Below, one piece after another: positions 8,881-17,815 of a stretch of 64,000 nucleotides of DNA. Source of the stretch: Streptomyces sp. NRRL WC-3742 (GTDB taxonomy: Bacteria > Actinomycetota > Actinomycetes > Streptomycetales > Streptomycetaceae); the NCBI RefSeq assembly GCF_000720635.1, contig NZ_JOCF01000048.1, positions 1-64,000 on the forward strand, given 5' to 3'. The first letter of the stretch is position 1. The number at the start of each line of letters is the position of its first letter. Under the pieces are notes generated by a model that saw nothing but the letters and a program-made list of their open reading frames with translations, had not been told where the DNA came from and searched no databases. The position numbers and the translations under genes were made by a program.

Positions 8881-10605
8881 TCAGGTGATGTTGAGGCGGG
8901 CGGCCAGGCGCAGCAGGCCCGGGCTGAGGCGGCTCAGGAAGCGGGCGGCCTTGGCCTCGGGGGTGACGGGGACGACGGGCTTCCCGGTGCGCACGGCGCC
9001 CACGATCGCGGCGGCGACCTTCTCCGGCGGGAAGCCGCGGCGGGCGTAGAGCTTGGCGGCACGGGCCTGCTTGGCGGCCTGTTCGGTGGCGGTGGTGGCG
9101 GAGAAGGTGGAGGTACGGGTGATGTTGGTGTTGACGATGCCGGGGCAGATGGTGGAGACGCCGATGCCGTGCTCGACGAACTCCGCGCGCAGGCAGTCGG
9201 AGAGCATGAAGACGGCGGCCTTGCTGGTGGCGTAGGCGGTGAGCGCCTTGGAGGGCAGGTAGGCGGCGGCCGAGGACACGTTGACGAGGTGGCCGCCCCG
9301 GCCGCGGTCGGCCATCAGGCTGCCGAAGGCGCGGCAGCCGTGGATGACGCCCCACAGGTTGACGTCCAGGACGCGCTGCCACTCCTTCTCGGTGGTCTGC
9401 AGGAAGGTGCCGGAGTGGCCGATGCCGGCGTTGTTGACCATCACGTCGGGCACGCCGTGCTCGGCGGCGACCTGCTGGGCGAAGGCGTCCATCGCGGCGC
9501 CGTCGGAGACGTCCACCCGGTAGGCGTGGGCCTGCGGGCCGATCAGCGAGGCGAGTTCGGCGGTGCGCTCGGCGGCGGGAAGGTCGAGGTCGCAGACCAC
9601 GACGCGGGCGCCCTCCTCGGCGAAGGCGAGGGCGGTGGCCCGTCCGATGCCGCTGCCGCCTCCGGTGACGACGACCAGGCGGCCGTCGTTCTCGGGTGAA
9701 CTTCCCTGCTCGATACGGGCGGTGAACTCGCGGACCAGGTCGGCCACGGTGGCTCCCTTCTCCAGCAGCGCCGACCAGTGGCCGGCGTGCAGCGTGCGTC
9801 GCGTCAGGTTCGGCACCCAGCGTTCGAGCCCCTCGGAGAGGAAGGGCGCGACGTAGCGGTCCCGGGTGAGGGTGATCAGCTGGACGGGCACCTCGGTGGG
9901 CCGCTCGCGCGGACTGCCCAGCGTGGGGCGGAAGTTGGCGCGGTACAGCTCGATTCCGCGCACGGCGTCGCGGCGCAGGGTGGGCTGCGGGTGGCCGGCG
10001 CGCGGGGTGACGTGCTCCAGGTCGCGCAGCACCCTCGGCCAGGCGCGGGCCAGGCCCAGGCGCCAGATGCCGGGGGCGAGGTAGGGCAGGTGGAAGGCGG
10101 TGATGTACCAGGAGTGCAGGCCCTGGTGGAGGAGTTGGCGCAGGTGGCGAGGGGTGGGGCGGCGCAGGCGGCGGCGCAGCCAGTGGCCCATGTGGTCCAG
10201 GCTCGGGCCGGACATGGTGGTGTAGGAGGCGATCCGGCTCTCGGCGCCGGGCGAGGTGACGGCCTCCCAGGACTGGATGGAGCCCCAGTCGTGGGCGAGC
10301 AGGTGCACCGGGCGGTCGGGGCTGACGGCGTCGGCGACGGCGAACAGGTCGTCGGCGAGGTGCTCCAGGCGGTAGCCGTCCCGGCCTGCGGGGGCGGCGG
10401 ACTCACCGGCGCCGCGGACGTCGTAGCGCACCACGTGGTGGTCGCGGGCGAGGTCGGCGGCGATCTCGTCCCAGACGACGTGGGTGTCGGGGTAGCCGTG
10501 GACGAGCAGGACGGTGGGGGCGTCCGGGTCGCCCTGCTCGAAGACGGCCAGGGGCAGGCCCCCGGAGTGGACGGTCCGGCGGCGGACGGGCGGCGTGCTG
10601 CTCAT
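8881..10605 (-). CDS. EphD-like epoxide hydrolase/short-chain dehydrogenase fusion
   Basis: This 574-residue protein joins an alpha/beta hydrolase (about 1-290) to a short-chain dehydrogenase (about 295-574). The hydrolase part has the oxyanion motif VHGYPD and LLAHDWGSIQSWEA, whose Asp is the nucleophile in epoxide hydrolases. The SDR part has the nucleotide-binding VTGGGSGIGRAT, NNAGIGHSG, and the catalytic Ser/Tyr/Lys in VNVSSAAAYLPSKAL and AYATSKAAV. The arrangement matches mycobacterial EphD, which acts on oxidised long-chain lipids; that substrate is not proven here. The ATG overlaps the upstream M24 gene stop (ATGA). It is the last gene of the four-gene operon. Confidence 0.88.
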   Translation of the reverse strand: MSSTPPVRRRTVHSGGLPLAVFEQGDPDAPTVLLVHGYPDTHVVWDEIAADLARDHHVVRYDVRGAGESAAPAGRDGYRLEHLADDLFAVADAVSPDRPVHLLAHDWGSIQSWEAVTSPGAESRIASYTTMSGPSLDHMGHWLRRRLRRPTPRHLRQLLHQGLHSWYITAFHLPYLAPGIWRLGLARAWPRVLRDLEHVTPRAGHPQPTLRRDAVRGIELYRANFRPTLGSPRERPTEVPVQLITLTRDRYVAPFLSEGLERWVPNLTRRTLHAGHWSALLEKGATVADLVREFTARIEQGSSPENDGRLVVVTGGGSGIGRATALAFAEEGARVVVCDLDLPAAERTAELASLIGPQAHAYRVDVSDGAAMDAFAQQVAAEHGVPDVMVNNAGIGHSGTFLQTTEKEWQRVLDVNLWGVIHGCRAFGSLMADRGRGGHLVNVSSAAAYLPSKALTAYATSKAAVFMLSDCLRAEFVEHGIGVSTICPGIVNTNITRTSTFSATTATEQAAKQARAAKLYARRGFPPEKVAAAIVGAVRTGKPVVPVTPEAKAARFLSRLSPGLLRLAARLNIT

Positions 10606-11522
10606 CGGGCGGGCTCCTCGGCCTCGACGGTGGGGTCGCTGGTGTTCGCCCCGGCGTCGGTACCCGTGTCGGTGCCGGTACCCGTGTCGGTGCCGGTGCC
10701 GGTCCAGCGGCGGACGTGCGGGAGGTCGTCGTCGAGCCAGTAGGCGTCGTCCTCGGTGACCACCAGCAGTTCCTCGAACTTGATGCCCACGCCGCGGAAT
10801 CCGATGTGCGGCTCGACCGCCCACAGGCCCGGGGTGGGGGCGTGCCGGGAGGAGCGGCCGTCCGCCCACAGCGGTGAACGGCCGTGCAGGCGCTCGGAGA
10901 TGAGCTCGCGGCCGAGGGTCTGGAGGGTGCGCACGCCGAAGCCGAACACGTTCACCCCGGCCGGGCCGCGGGCGGTGTTGCGGGTCACCTGGTGGCCGAT
11001 CACCCGGCCCGGGTACACCTGGTGGCGGTTGTCGTAGCCGTGGGCGGCGATCTGGGCGTCCACGGCGGCGTACACCTCGTTCAGCGGCTTGCGGGCGCGG
11101 ACCTCGGCGAGGATCAGCTCGCGGTAGACCTCCAGGTCGGCGGCGAGGCGGTCCCAGACCCTGTTCTCGCCGACCTTGCCGCCGTAGCCGATGTCGGCGG
11201 TGTAGCCGTCCACGACCGGGGCGCAGTCCAGGACGTACGGCATGCCCTCCTCCAGGCGGCGGTTGCCGGCGAAGAACTGAAGCGGGGTGTGGAAGTGGCG
11301 GAACGCCGTACGGTCGCCGAACCAGGCGAAGGGGACGTGGAAGAAGTCCTGCACCCCGGCGCCGACCAGGCGGCGGCGCAGCTCGGCGGTGGCCTGGCGC
11401 TCGGTGACGCCGGGCTCGATCCACGCGGCGACCTGTTCGGCGCAGTGGTAGGCGAGTTGCTGGGTCTCGCGGAAGCGGGCGAGGTCGCGCTCGGTGTAGC
11501 GGAAGGCGGGGGTCGCTGCCAT
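10602..11522 (-). CDS. M24 family metallopeptidase-like protein
   Basis: This 306-residue protein has the pita-bread fold of the M24 family (methionine aminopeptidase, Xaa-Pro dipeptidase). Metal-ligand Asp residues are visible in YVLDCAPVVDGYTADIGYGG, a His in VIGHQVTRNT, and later Glu in IGFRGVGIKFEELLVV. The C-terminal tail (about 273-295) is a TGTD/TGTG repeat encoded by a short tandem repeat. The cofactor geometry looks largely preserved, but the role beside an epoxide hydrolase and an oxygenase-like pair is unclear. It could act on a peptide or amide, or be a non-peptidase hydrolase such as a creatinase-like enzyme. GAAGGAG sits before the ATG. It is the third gene of the operon. Confidence 0.85.
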   Translation of the reverse strand: MAATPAFRYTERDLARFRETQQLAYHCAEQVAAWIEPGVTERQATAELRRRLVGAGVQDFFHVPFAWFGDRTAFRHFHTPLQFFAGNRRLEEGMPYVLDCAPVVDGYTADIGYGGKVGENRVWDRLAADLEVYRELILAEVRARKPLNEVYAAVDAQIAAHGYDNRHQVYPGRVIGHQVTRNTARGPAGVNVFGFGVRTLQTLGRELISERLHGRSPLWADGRSSRHAPTPGLWAVEPHIGFRGVGIKFEELLVVTEDDAYWLDDDLPHVRRWTGTGTDTGTGTDTGTDAGANTSDPTVEAEEPAR

Positions 11523-11534
11523 CGGGGGCTCCTT

Positions 11535-12623
11535 CTAGAGGTCGAGGACGAGGGTCTCGCCCTCGGCGGCCCGGGAGACGCAGGGCAGCAGGGCGCCGGC
11601 CTCGCGGCGGTCGGGGGTGAGGCGGCGGTCGCGGTGCTCGGGGGTGCCGGACAGGACGCGGACCTCGCAGGTGCCGCAGAAGCCCTGGTGGCAGGAGTAC
11701 GGCAGGTCCGGGCGCCGCTCGCGCAGCACGTCCAGGGCGGAGCGGTCGGCGGGGACGTCGAGGGTCGGACCGTCCGTGCCGAGGCGCACGGCGAAGGGCG
11801 CGCCGTCGGTGACCGGGGCGGCGCCGAAGCGCTCGAAGTGCAGGGAGGCGGCCGGGGACTCGTCCAGGGCGCCCTGGACGGCGGCGAGCATCGGGGCCGG
11901 TCCGCAGCAGTAGACGGCGGCGCCGCGCGGGGCGTGGGCGAGCAGCTCCGCGCCGGTCGGGACGCCGCCGTGCTCGTCGTCGGTGCGCAGCAGGACGCGG
12001 CGGGGGTCGAGGGCGCGCAGCTCGTCGGCGTACGGGAGGGTGTCGGCGCTGCGGCCGACGTGGACGAGGCGCCAGTCGAGGCCGTGGCGCTGCGCCTCGC
12101 GGGCCATGGGCAGCAGCGGAGTGATGCCGATGCCGCCGGCGAGGAGGAGGACGGCGGGTTCGGCGCAGAACGCGAAGCCGTTGCGGGGGCGGCGGGCGGT
12201 GATCCGGCTGCCGGGGTGGAGGGCGTCGTGGACCTCGACGGAGCCTCCGCCGCCGCCCGGCAGGCGGCGTACGGCGATGCGGTAGGCCGCGTGGTCGGCC
12301 GGGTCGCCGCTGAGGGAGTAGTGGCGCTCGCGGCCGGAGGGCAGGGCCAGGCGGAGGTGGGCGCCGGGCTGCCAGTGGGGCAGGGGACCTCCGGAGGGGT
12401 CGGCGAGCGTCAGCTCGACGACGTCGGTGGCGAGGGCGCGGCGGCCGGTGACGACGAGTTGCAGCGGCGGGGTGGGGCGGCTGTACGGGCGGCGCGGGTT
12501 GCGGCGCAGGAGGGGGGAGCCGAGGGCGGGGCTGTAGCGGTCGGCGAAGGCCGTGAGCCGGCGCATGAAGGTGTCGGCGCGGGGGCGGCCGTAGAGGTCG
12601 GGGGGCGGGGTGAGCAGGTCCAT
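11535..12623 (-). CDS. FAD/NAD(P) oxidoreductase with C-terminal 2Fe-2S ferredoxin domain
   Basis: This 362-residue protein is built like the phthalate-dioxygenase-reductase type of electron-transfer protein: a flavin-binding barrel (about 55-150, RHYSLSGDP), a NAD-binding domain (about 150-260, LLAGGIGITPLLPMAR), and a plant-type [2Fe-2S] ferredoxin domain (about 275-362) with CHQGFCGTCEVRVL and a final Cys. It passes electrons from NAD(P)H to a partner oxygenase. AAGGA lies 12 bases before the chosen ATG; an upstream in-frame ATG at 12716 falls inside the heptamer repeat array and is less likely. Its neighbour upstream, a di-iron ferritin-like protein, is the obvious partner. Confidence 0.88.
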   Translation of the reverse strand: MDLLTPPPDLYGRPRADTFMRRLTAFADRYSPALGSPLLRRNPRRPYSRPTPPLQLVVTGRRALATDVVELTLADPSGGPLPHWQPGAHLRLALPSGRERHYSLSGDPADHAAYRIAVRRLPGGGGGSVEVHDALHPGSRITARRPRNGFAFCAEPAVLLLAGGIGITPLLPMAREAQRHGLDWRLVHVGRSADTLPYADELRALDPRRVLLRTDDEHGGVPTGAELLAHAPRGAAVYCCGPAPMLAAVQGALDESPAASLHFERFGAAPVTDGAPFAVRLGTDGPTLDVPADRSALDVLRERRPDLPYSCHQGFCGTCEVRVLSGTPEHRDRRLTPDRREAGALLPCVSRAAEGETLVLDL

Positions 12624-12655
12624 CCGGGAGGGTCCTTGGGGGGTGGGTGGGGTCG

Positions 12656-12796
12656 GGGCGACAGGTTTCAGCGGACGGATTTCAGATGTCAGCGAACAGA
12701 TTTCGTCAGCTGACACCTGTTCGCTGTCATCTGTTCTCTGTCAGCTGTCATCTGCCCGCTGTCCGCTGTTCGCTGTCCGTCGTTCGCCGACGGCTG
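12656..12796. repeat. inverted heptamer repeat array (site 1)
   Basis: About 140 bp of 7-bp units. The left part reads GACAGGT, TTCAGCG, GACGGAT, TTCAGAT and similar; the right part is the reverse-complement type TGTTCGC, TGTCATC, TGTCAGC. The two halves meet at the palindrome GTCAGCTGAC near 12705-12714, so the whole can fold as a hairpin. It begins directly after the stop of the di-iron gene on the minus strand and ends about 30 bp before the reductase ATG. Confidence 0.85.
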
Positions 12797-13711
12797 TCAG
12801 CGCCCGGCGGCGGCGCGGGCGGCCGGGGAGGTGGCGAGGTAGCCGATGGCCTGGCTGGAGGACCCCTCCTGGGTGGGGTGGTAGCCGGGGCGAAGGTAGC
12901 GCAGCCCGGAGCGCACCGAGCGGATCGGGTCGGGCAGGAGCCCGCGGCGGGCGATGCGGCCGGCCTCGCGCCAGGTGGGCCTGAGCCGCCCGTGCAGGGT
13001 CGGGTCCGCGGCGAGGAGGAAGCGGGCGCCGCGCACCCACAGGTGCACGAGCAGCGGCCCGGAGACCATCATCCCCCGCACGCGGCGCACGTAGCCCGGG
13101 TCGAGGTGGACCAGCAGGTCGAAGGCAACGCTGCGGTGCTCGACCTCCTCGGCGCCGTGCCAGCGCAGCAGGTCGAGCATCGTCGGGTCGGCCTGCGCCC
13201 GGTCCAGGCCCGGCGAGTTGAGGGCCCAGTCGCCGAGGAAGGCGGTGAAGTGCTCGATGGCCGCGATGAAGGCGACCCGCTCGATGACGTTCTCGCGCCG
13301 CCGCCGGGCCGACAGCCCGGGCTTGTCCCCGAGGACGCGCTGGAAGAGCCAGGCGACCTGGCGCACGTACGGGCGCGGGTCGAGCCCCTGGCCGAGCATG
13401 TGGTCGAGGACCTCCTGGTGCGCCTCGGCGTGGATCGCCTCCTGCCCGATGAAGCCGAGGACCTCCTCGCGCAGCTCCTCGTCCCGGATGAGCGGCAGCG
13501 CCTCCTTGAACACCCTGACGAACCAGCGCTCGCCCTCGGGCAGCAGCAGGTGCAGGACGTTGATGACGTGGGTGGCCATGGGCTCGTCGGGAATCCAGTG
13601 GAGCGGCAGCTGGGCCCAGTCGAAGCGGACGTCCCGGGGTTCGAGCACGAGGCTGTCGTGCACGCGCGCGGCAGGGGCGGCGAGGGCGGGGACGGGGGTG
13701 GTTCGGGGCAT
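12797..13711 (-). CDS. di-iron ferritin-like protein, 'metal-dependent hydrolase' family
   Basis: This 304-residue protein resembles the family usually annotated metal-dependent hydrolase (PF10118). Helical segments carry the ligand pattern of a di-iron ferritin-like centre: IGQEAIHAEAHQEVL (about 101-115), FIAAIEHFTAFLGDW (about 153-167) and HGAEEVEHRSVAFDLL (about 189-204). It is the first gene of a minus-strand operon and is followed by a ferredoxin-type reductase, so an oxygenase or desaturase-like role is at least as likely as hydrolysis. That is inference from context. Its stop codon abuts an inverted heptamer repeat array. An ATG with AGGAGGGC upstream gives the start. Confidence 0.82.
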   Translation of the reverse strand: MPRTTPVPALAAPAARVHDSLVLEPRDVRFDWAQLPLHWIPDEPMATHVINVLHLLLPEGERWFVRVFKEALPLIRDEELREEVLGFIGQEAIHAEAHQEVLDHMLGQGLDPRPYVRQVAWLFQRVLGDKPGLSARRRRENVIERVAFIAAIEHFTAFLGDWALNSPGLDRAQADPTMLDLLRWHGAEEVEHRSVAFDLLVHLDPGYVRRVRGMMVSGPLLVHLWVRGARFLLAADPTLHGRLRPTWREAGRIARRGLLPDPIRSVRSGLRYLRPGYHPTQEGSSSQAIGYLATSPAARAAAGR

Positions 13712-13796
13712 GGGAGGCCCTCCTGACCTGGGGGCGACGGCTCGGCTCAGGGCAACGTACTCGCGGGTAGCTCACGGAACAAGGGTTTCGACCACT

Positions 13797-13820
13797 CTTA
13801 TCGACATCGAGTCTAATAAG
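13797..13820. promoter_or_regulatory. AT-rich imperfect palindrome upstream of di-iron operon
   Basis: CTTAT and ATAAG arms flank 14 bp in an otherwise very GC-rich 235-bp spacer, about 85 bp upstream of the first gene of the minus-strand operon. It is the most AT-rich spot of the spacer and may hold the operon promoter or an operator. No regulator is assigned. Confidence 0.35.
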
Positions 13821-13895
13821 TACCCCGGGGCGCCCGCGTCAATCGATCGGAAACGAAAGGTCCGCGCACGCGAGCGCAACAGAACAGAACGCAAA

Positions 13896-13933
13896 CGGAC
13901 CCCGCCGGACGGAAAACGTCCGGACAGGGTCCG
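13896..13933 (-). terminator. two-tier hairpin after IclR-family gene
   Basis: CGGACCC pairs with GGGTCCG and, inside, CCGGACG pairs with CGTCCGG around a GAAAA loop. It lies 13 bp after the stop of the minus-strand IclR gene and is a likely terminator, although no T tract follows. Confidence 0.7.
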
Positions 13934-13946
13934 TCGAGGACAGTCC

Positions 13947-14726
13947 TCAGACCGCCATCGCCAGCATCAGCGGCGCCGCCCGGGCCGCCAGCAGTTCGGC
14001 GGCGGCCTTGAGCTTGTGCAGGTTGTCCACCGGCATCGAGGTGGCCAGACAGCCGACCGTGCTGCCCGCCGTGATCGGCACGGCCGCGCACACCGTGCCC
14101 AGGGCGTACTCCTGGAGGTCCAGCACCGGCACGGTGGCGGGCTGCCGCTCCAGCCGGTGCATCAGCTGGTCGGCGTCGGTGACGGTGCGGGAGGTGAGCC
14201 GGGCCACGGGGTGGCGGGAGAGGTGGTCGCGCAGGGCGTCGGCGTCGAGCTGGCCGAGCAGGCACTTGCCGATCGCACTGGCGTGCGCGGTGGCCCGGAA
14301 GTCCACCCACTCCTGGACGGCGGGCGCGTGGTCGGCGGCCGAGACGGCCTCCACCGACAACTCCCCGTCGTGGTACCGGCTGAAGTAGACGGCCGCACCC
14401 AACTCATCGCGCAGCTCGGCGAGTTTGCGGTTGAGGCGGGCCTTGACCAGCTGCTCCCGGTTGTACTGCCCCAGCAGCGCGAAGGTGCCACCGAGCACCC
14501 AACCGCCGTCCTGGCACTGGAGGTAGCCCTCGACCTCCAGCAGTTCGGCGAGCCGACGCACGGTGGGCAGGCCGAGCGAGGTCTCCCGGGCGAGGGCGAC
14601 CAGCGTCGCACCGTCCGGGTGCCGGTCGACCGCCTCCAGCAGTCTGAGGGCGTACCGCAGGGAGGTGAACGGGCCGTTGAGGCCCTGGTCCAGCGCGGCG
14701 TGACGACCCGTGGCAGGTGTCGACAT
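13947..14726 (-). CDS. IclR family transcriptional regulator
   Basis: This 259-residue protein has an N-terminal IclR winged helix (about 20-80; ALRLLEAVDRHPDGATLVALARE, shown here only in part, and LGLPTVRRLAELLE as the recognition region) and a C-terminal ligand-binding domain (about 90-255). GGAAGGGGAC precedes the ATG. It is encoded downstream of the catalase in the same direction, separated by 280 bp containing a tandem repeat. It may respond to a purine or glyoxylate-related metabolite given its neighbours, but its target genes are not evident, and no CTTCAACAAA box lies in its own promoter. Confidence 0.85.
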   Translation of the reverse strand: MSTPATGRHAALDQGLNGPFTSLRYALRLLEAVDRHPDGATLVALARETSLGLPTVRRLAELLEVEGYLQCQDGGWVLGGTFALLGQYNREQLVKARLNRKLAELRDELGAAVYFSRYHDGELSVEAVSAADHAPAVQEWVDFRATAHASAIGKCLLGQLDADALRDHLSRHPVARLTSRTVTDADQLMHRLERQPATVPVLDLQEYALGTVCAAVPITAGSTVGCLATSMPVDNLHKLKAAAELLAARAAPLMLAMAV

Positions 14727-14862
14727 GTCGTCCCCTTCCGATGTCCCCCACGGAGCGACCGCGGGCACCCTCCAGCCTATCGAGCGCGACGGCCCGGCAA
14801 CTGCCGTCCGTGAATATCGGTGAACATTCCGTGCAGCCGCCGCATCACCCGCGAAAATGCCC

Positions 14863-14952
14863 CGGCCGAACGGGGGCCGAACCGGGCCGAACCGGGCCGA
14901 ACCGGGCCGAACGGGGGCCGACCCGCGCCGAAGGGACCGCGCCGAAGGGACC
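14863..14952. repeat. 10-bp tandem repeat between catalase and IclR gene
   Basis: Three exact ACCGGGCCGA units (14881-14910) are flanked by diverged copies, and followed by two GCCGAAGGGACCGC units. The array sits between the catalase stop and the IclR promoter. No gene is present in 14727-15006. Confidence 0.75.
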
Positions 14953-15006
14953 GCGGGGGACGGCCGCCGGGGACGCAGACGCCCGGCGGCCGCCTCCAGG
15001 GGAGCG

Positions 15007-16467
15007 TCAGTCCTCGTCGCCCGCACGGAGCTTGGCGACCGCGGCCTCCAGCCGGGCGCCGTACTCCGCGTCGGCGGCCCGGAAGTGGGCAAGGTTCCGC
15101 TCGACGATGTCGTCACGGGAGACCTGCGACAGGAAGCCCGCGATGTTGCCGATCAGACGGCCCTTCTCCCCCTCGGACATCAGCCGGTACAGCTCGCCGG
15201 CCTGGAAGAAGTCGTCGTCCTTGCTGTGCGCCGGGGTGGCGAAGGTGCCGGTGTGACCCTCCACCCGGACGGGGGCGGCCAGCGGGGAGTCGGTCTGGGC
15301 GGGCCCGTCGAAGGAGTTGGGCTCGTAGTTCTTCTCCCGGCCGCCCCTGTTGAGCGCGCCCAGGCCGTCGCGGCCGTAGGTGCGGGCCTCGGTGGCGCGC
15401 GGGGCGTTGACCGGAAGCTGGGTGTGGTTCACGCCGAGGCGGTAGCGCTGGGCGTCGGCGTAGGCGAACAGCCGGCCCTGGAGCATCTTGTCCGGGGAGG
15501 GGCCGATGCCGGGCACGAAGTTGTTCGGCGAGAACGCCGCCTGCTCGACCTCGGCGAAGACGTTCTCCGGGTTGCGGTTGAGCACCAGGCGGCCGACCTT
15601 GACCAGCGGGTGGTCGGCGTGCGGCCACACCTTGGTGAGGTCGAAGGGGTTGAAGCGGTAGTCGGCGGCCTCGGCGACGGGCATCAGCTGGACGTACAGC
15701 GTCCAGGACGGGAACACCCCGCGCTCGATGGCCTGGTGGAGGTCGCGCTGGTGGGAGTCGGCATCGGCGCCGAGCACCTCGGCGGCCTGCTCCCCGTCCA
15801 GGGAGCGGACGCCCTGGTTGGTCTTGAAGTGGTACTTCACCCAGTACGCCTCGCCCTCGGCGTTGACCCACTGGTAGGTGTGCGAGCCGTAGCCGTTCAT
15901 GTGCCGGTAGGAGGCGGGGATGCCGCGGTCCCCGAAGAGCCAGGTGATCTGGTGGGTGGAGGCGGGCGAGTGGGCCCAGAAGTCCCAGACGTTGTCCGCC
16001 TCCTGGACGCCGGTGTAGGGGTCGCGCTTCTGCGAGTGGATGAAGTCGGGGAACTTGACCGGGTCCTTGATGAAGAACACCGGGGTGTTGTTGCCGACGA
16101 GGTCGTAGTTGCCGTCCTCGGTGTAGAACTTCACCGCGAAGCCGCGCGGGTCGCGCACCGCGTCGCCGGCGCCGAGGTTGCCCGCCACCGTGGAGAAGCG
16201 CAGGAACACCTCGGTGCGCTTGCCGACCTCGGACAGGAAGGCCGCGCGGGTGTACGGCGACACCTCGTCCGTGACCTCGAAGTAGCCGTAGGCGCCGGAG
16301 CCTCGGGCGTGCACGACGCGCTCCGGGATGCGCTCGCGGTTGAACCGGGCCAGCTTCTCCAGCAGGTGCTGGTCCTGGATCAGCAGCGGTCCGTACTCGC
16401 CGGCCGAGGCCGAGTTCTGGTTGTCGGCGACGGGCGCGCCGGACTCCGTGGTCAGGATCTTGGACAT
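15007..16467 (-). CDS. katA: monofunctional heme catalase (clade 3 type)
   Basis: This 486-residue protein is a small-subunit heme catalase that decomposes hydrogen peroxide. The active-site region [20 protein letters not shown] contains the distal His, with the conserved Asn in the [18 protein letters not shown] segment, and the proximal heme ligand Tyr is in [14 protein letters not shown]. Length fits clade 3 enzymes. GAAGGA precedes the ATG at 16467; an upstream ATG 21 codons earlier would add a non-homologous tail. It lies among urate and allantoin genes, and uricase makes peroxide, so detoxifying purine oxidation is a reasonable role. Confidence 0.93.
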   Translation of the reverse strand: MSKILTTESGAPVADNQNSASAGEYGPLLIQDQHLLEKLARFNRERIPERVVHARGSGAYGYFEVTDEVSPYTRAAFLSEVGKRTEVFLRFSTVAGNLGAGDAVRDPRGFAVKFYTEDGNYDLVGNNTPVFFIKDPVKFPDFIHSQKRDPYTGVQEADNVWDFWAHSPASTHQITWLFGDRGIPASYRHMNGYGSHTYQWVNAEGEAYWVKYHFKTNQGVRSLDGEQAAEVLGADADSHQRDLHQAIERGVFPSWTLYVQLMPVAEAADYRFNPFDLTKVWPHADHPLVKVGRLVLNRNPENVFAEVEQAAFSPNNFVPGIGPSPDKMLQGRLFAYADAQRYRLGVNHTQLPVNAPRATEARTYGRDGLGALNRGGREKNYEPNSFDGPAQTDSPLAAPVRVEGHTGTFATPAHSKDDDFFQAGELYRLMSEGEKGRLIGNIAGFLSQVSRDDIVERNLAHFRAADAEYGARLEAAVAKLRAGDED

Positions 16468-16576
16468 GGAGGGTCCTTCGGATGTCGATACAGGCGGTGC
16501 GTGGAGGGGGAGTTGGCGAGACATCGGCACGTCGACACATCGACGAAGAGGCTCGGATGCTCGGAGGCCCAGATGT

Positions 16577-17806
16577 TCAGAGGCCCAGCAGGCCCGCCGC
16601 CGCCTCGCGGGCGGTGGGCGCCAGCGCCGCGAGGGCCCGCGCGGCCGCGTCGCCCTGCGCCAACGGACGGGCGGCGGTGAGCGCGGCGGCGTCCTCGCCG
16701 GTCAGTCCGGCCCCGGTGAGGGCGGCGCGGGCCTCGGCGGCGGGGAGGGCGTCGAACCAGCGCAGGGCGAGTGCCGCACGGCCGGGCCCGGTGAGGCGGC
16801 CGGTGAGCCGCAGGCGGGCGAGCCCGCCGTCCGGGTGGACGTTGATCCGCACGTGGGTGACCGGACGGCCCGCGGGCAGCCGGAAGCGGTGCCGGGTGTC
16901 GGGCTGGAGGCGGGTGCGGGGCAGGAGTTCGAACCAGTCGCCCTCCGCCGGGCTGCGCCCGGTCGAGGCGTCGAAGCCGATCAGGTCGGCCCAGCCGGGG
17001 GCGTTGGCGACGAAGTGGGAGGTGTCCACCTCGGCGGCCAGGACCTCACCGCCCCCGGCCAGGGCGATCTGCACCCAGTCGTTGGCCTTGTCGCGCCGAC
17101 GCCGGGTCTCCCAGCCGTCGCCCATGACGGTGGCGCGACCGGGAGCGTTCAGGTTGTGCGGGGAGGAGAAGTAGCGGTCGGAGGCGGCCTCGGCGACACC
17201 GCCGTACTCCTGGGCGGCCAGGTCGAAGGTGAGGCCGTCCAGTTCGCGCGGGTCGGGCAGCACCTCGCCGTGCACCCGCAGCCGGGCGACGCCGCCGTCC
17301 GGGTAGATGCAGAGCCGCACATGGGTGTAGCGGGTGTCGTCGGCGACGGCGAACTCGTGGGCGGTGTCGCCGCGCAGGGGGGTGCGCGGCACGAGGACGG
17401 TCCAGTCTGCGGCCCGCGCCTCCTCGGGCGAGGGGTGGCCGGGAATGGACGCGGCCTCGACGACGGCGCTCTCGGGGTAGTTGCCGGTGAAGTGCGCGGT
17501 GTCGACGATCACGCCGCGGATCACACCGGCGGCGCCGAGCCGCACGATCGCCCAGTCGTGGTCCTCGTCGGTGGGGTGCGGCTGCTCGGCGGAGACGCCG
17601 CGGCGGCGCTTGGACTCCCAGCCGTCCATGATCTGGCCCTTGTGGCCGAAGGTGTGCGGGCGGAACTCGGCCGGCTTCGCGACCAGCAGGTTCTCGGCGT
17701 CCGCGAAGGTGTCCTCGTTGGTGGCGACGACGCCCGCGCCGAGCAGCCGGGAGGCCAGGTTGACCAGCTCGGTGAACGGAGCGTTCGTGGTGTCGGCGGT
17801 GGTCAC
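16577..17806 (-). CDS. alc: allantoicase
   Basis: This 409-residue protein is allantoicase, which hydrolyses allantoate to ureidoglycolate and urea. It consists of two related beta-jellyroll allantoicase domains (about 25-190 and 205-340); each contains a DGWE(S/T)(K/R)RRR motif ([16 protein letters not shown] near 60 and [16 protein letters not shown] near 225) followed by a DTAHF/DTSHF motif. A C-terminal alanine-rich extension (about 345-409) is beyond the minimal enzyme. The GTG start is preceded by GAGGAGA that overlaps the end of allB, so the two are probably translationally coupled, with only 9 bp between them. Confidence 0.92.
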   Translation of the reverse strand: MTTADTTNAPFTELVNLASRLLGAGVVATNEDTFADAENLLVAKPAEFRPHTFGHKGQIMDGWESKRRRGVSAEQPHPTDEDHDWAIVRLGAAGVIRGVIVDTAHFTGNYPESAVVEAASIPGHPSPEEARAADWTVLVPRTPLRGDTAHEFAVADDTRYTHVRLCIYPDGGVARLRVHGEVLPDPRELDGLTFDLAAQEYGGVAEAASDRYFSSPHNLNAPGRATVMGDGWETRRRRDKANDWVQIALAGGGEVLAAEVDTSHFVANAPGWADLIGFDASTGRSPAEGDWFELLPRTRLQPDTRHRFRLPAGRPVTHVRINVHPDGGLARLRLTGRLTGPGRAALALRWFDALPAAEARAALTGAGLTGEDAAALTAARPLAQGDAAARALAALAPTAREAAAGLLGL

Positions 17807-17815
17807 TGACTCTCC

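Noticed and set aside
12624..12716. Longer N-terminus for the 2Fe-2S reductase
   Set aside because: The extension is translated from the heptamer array and lacks a ribosome binding site.
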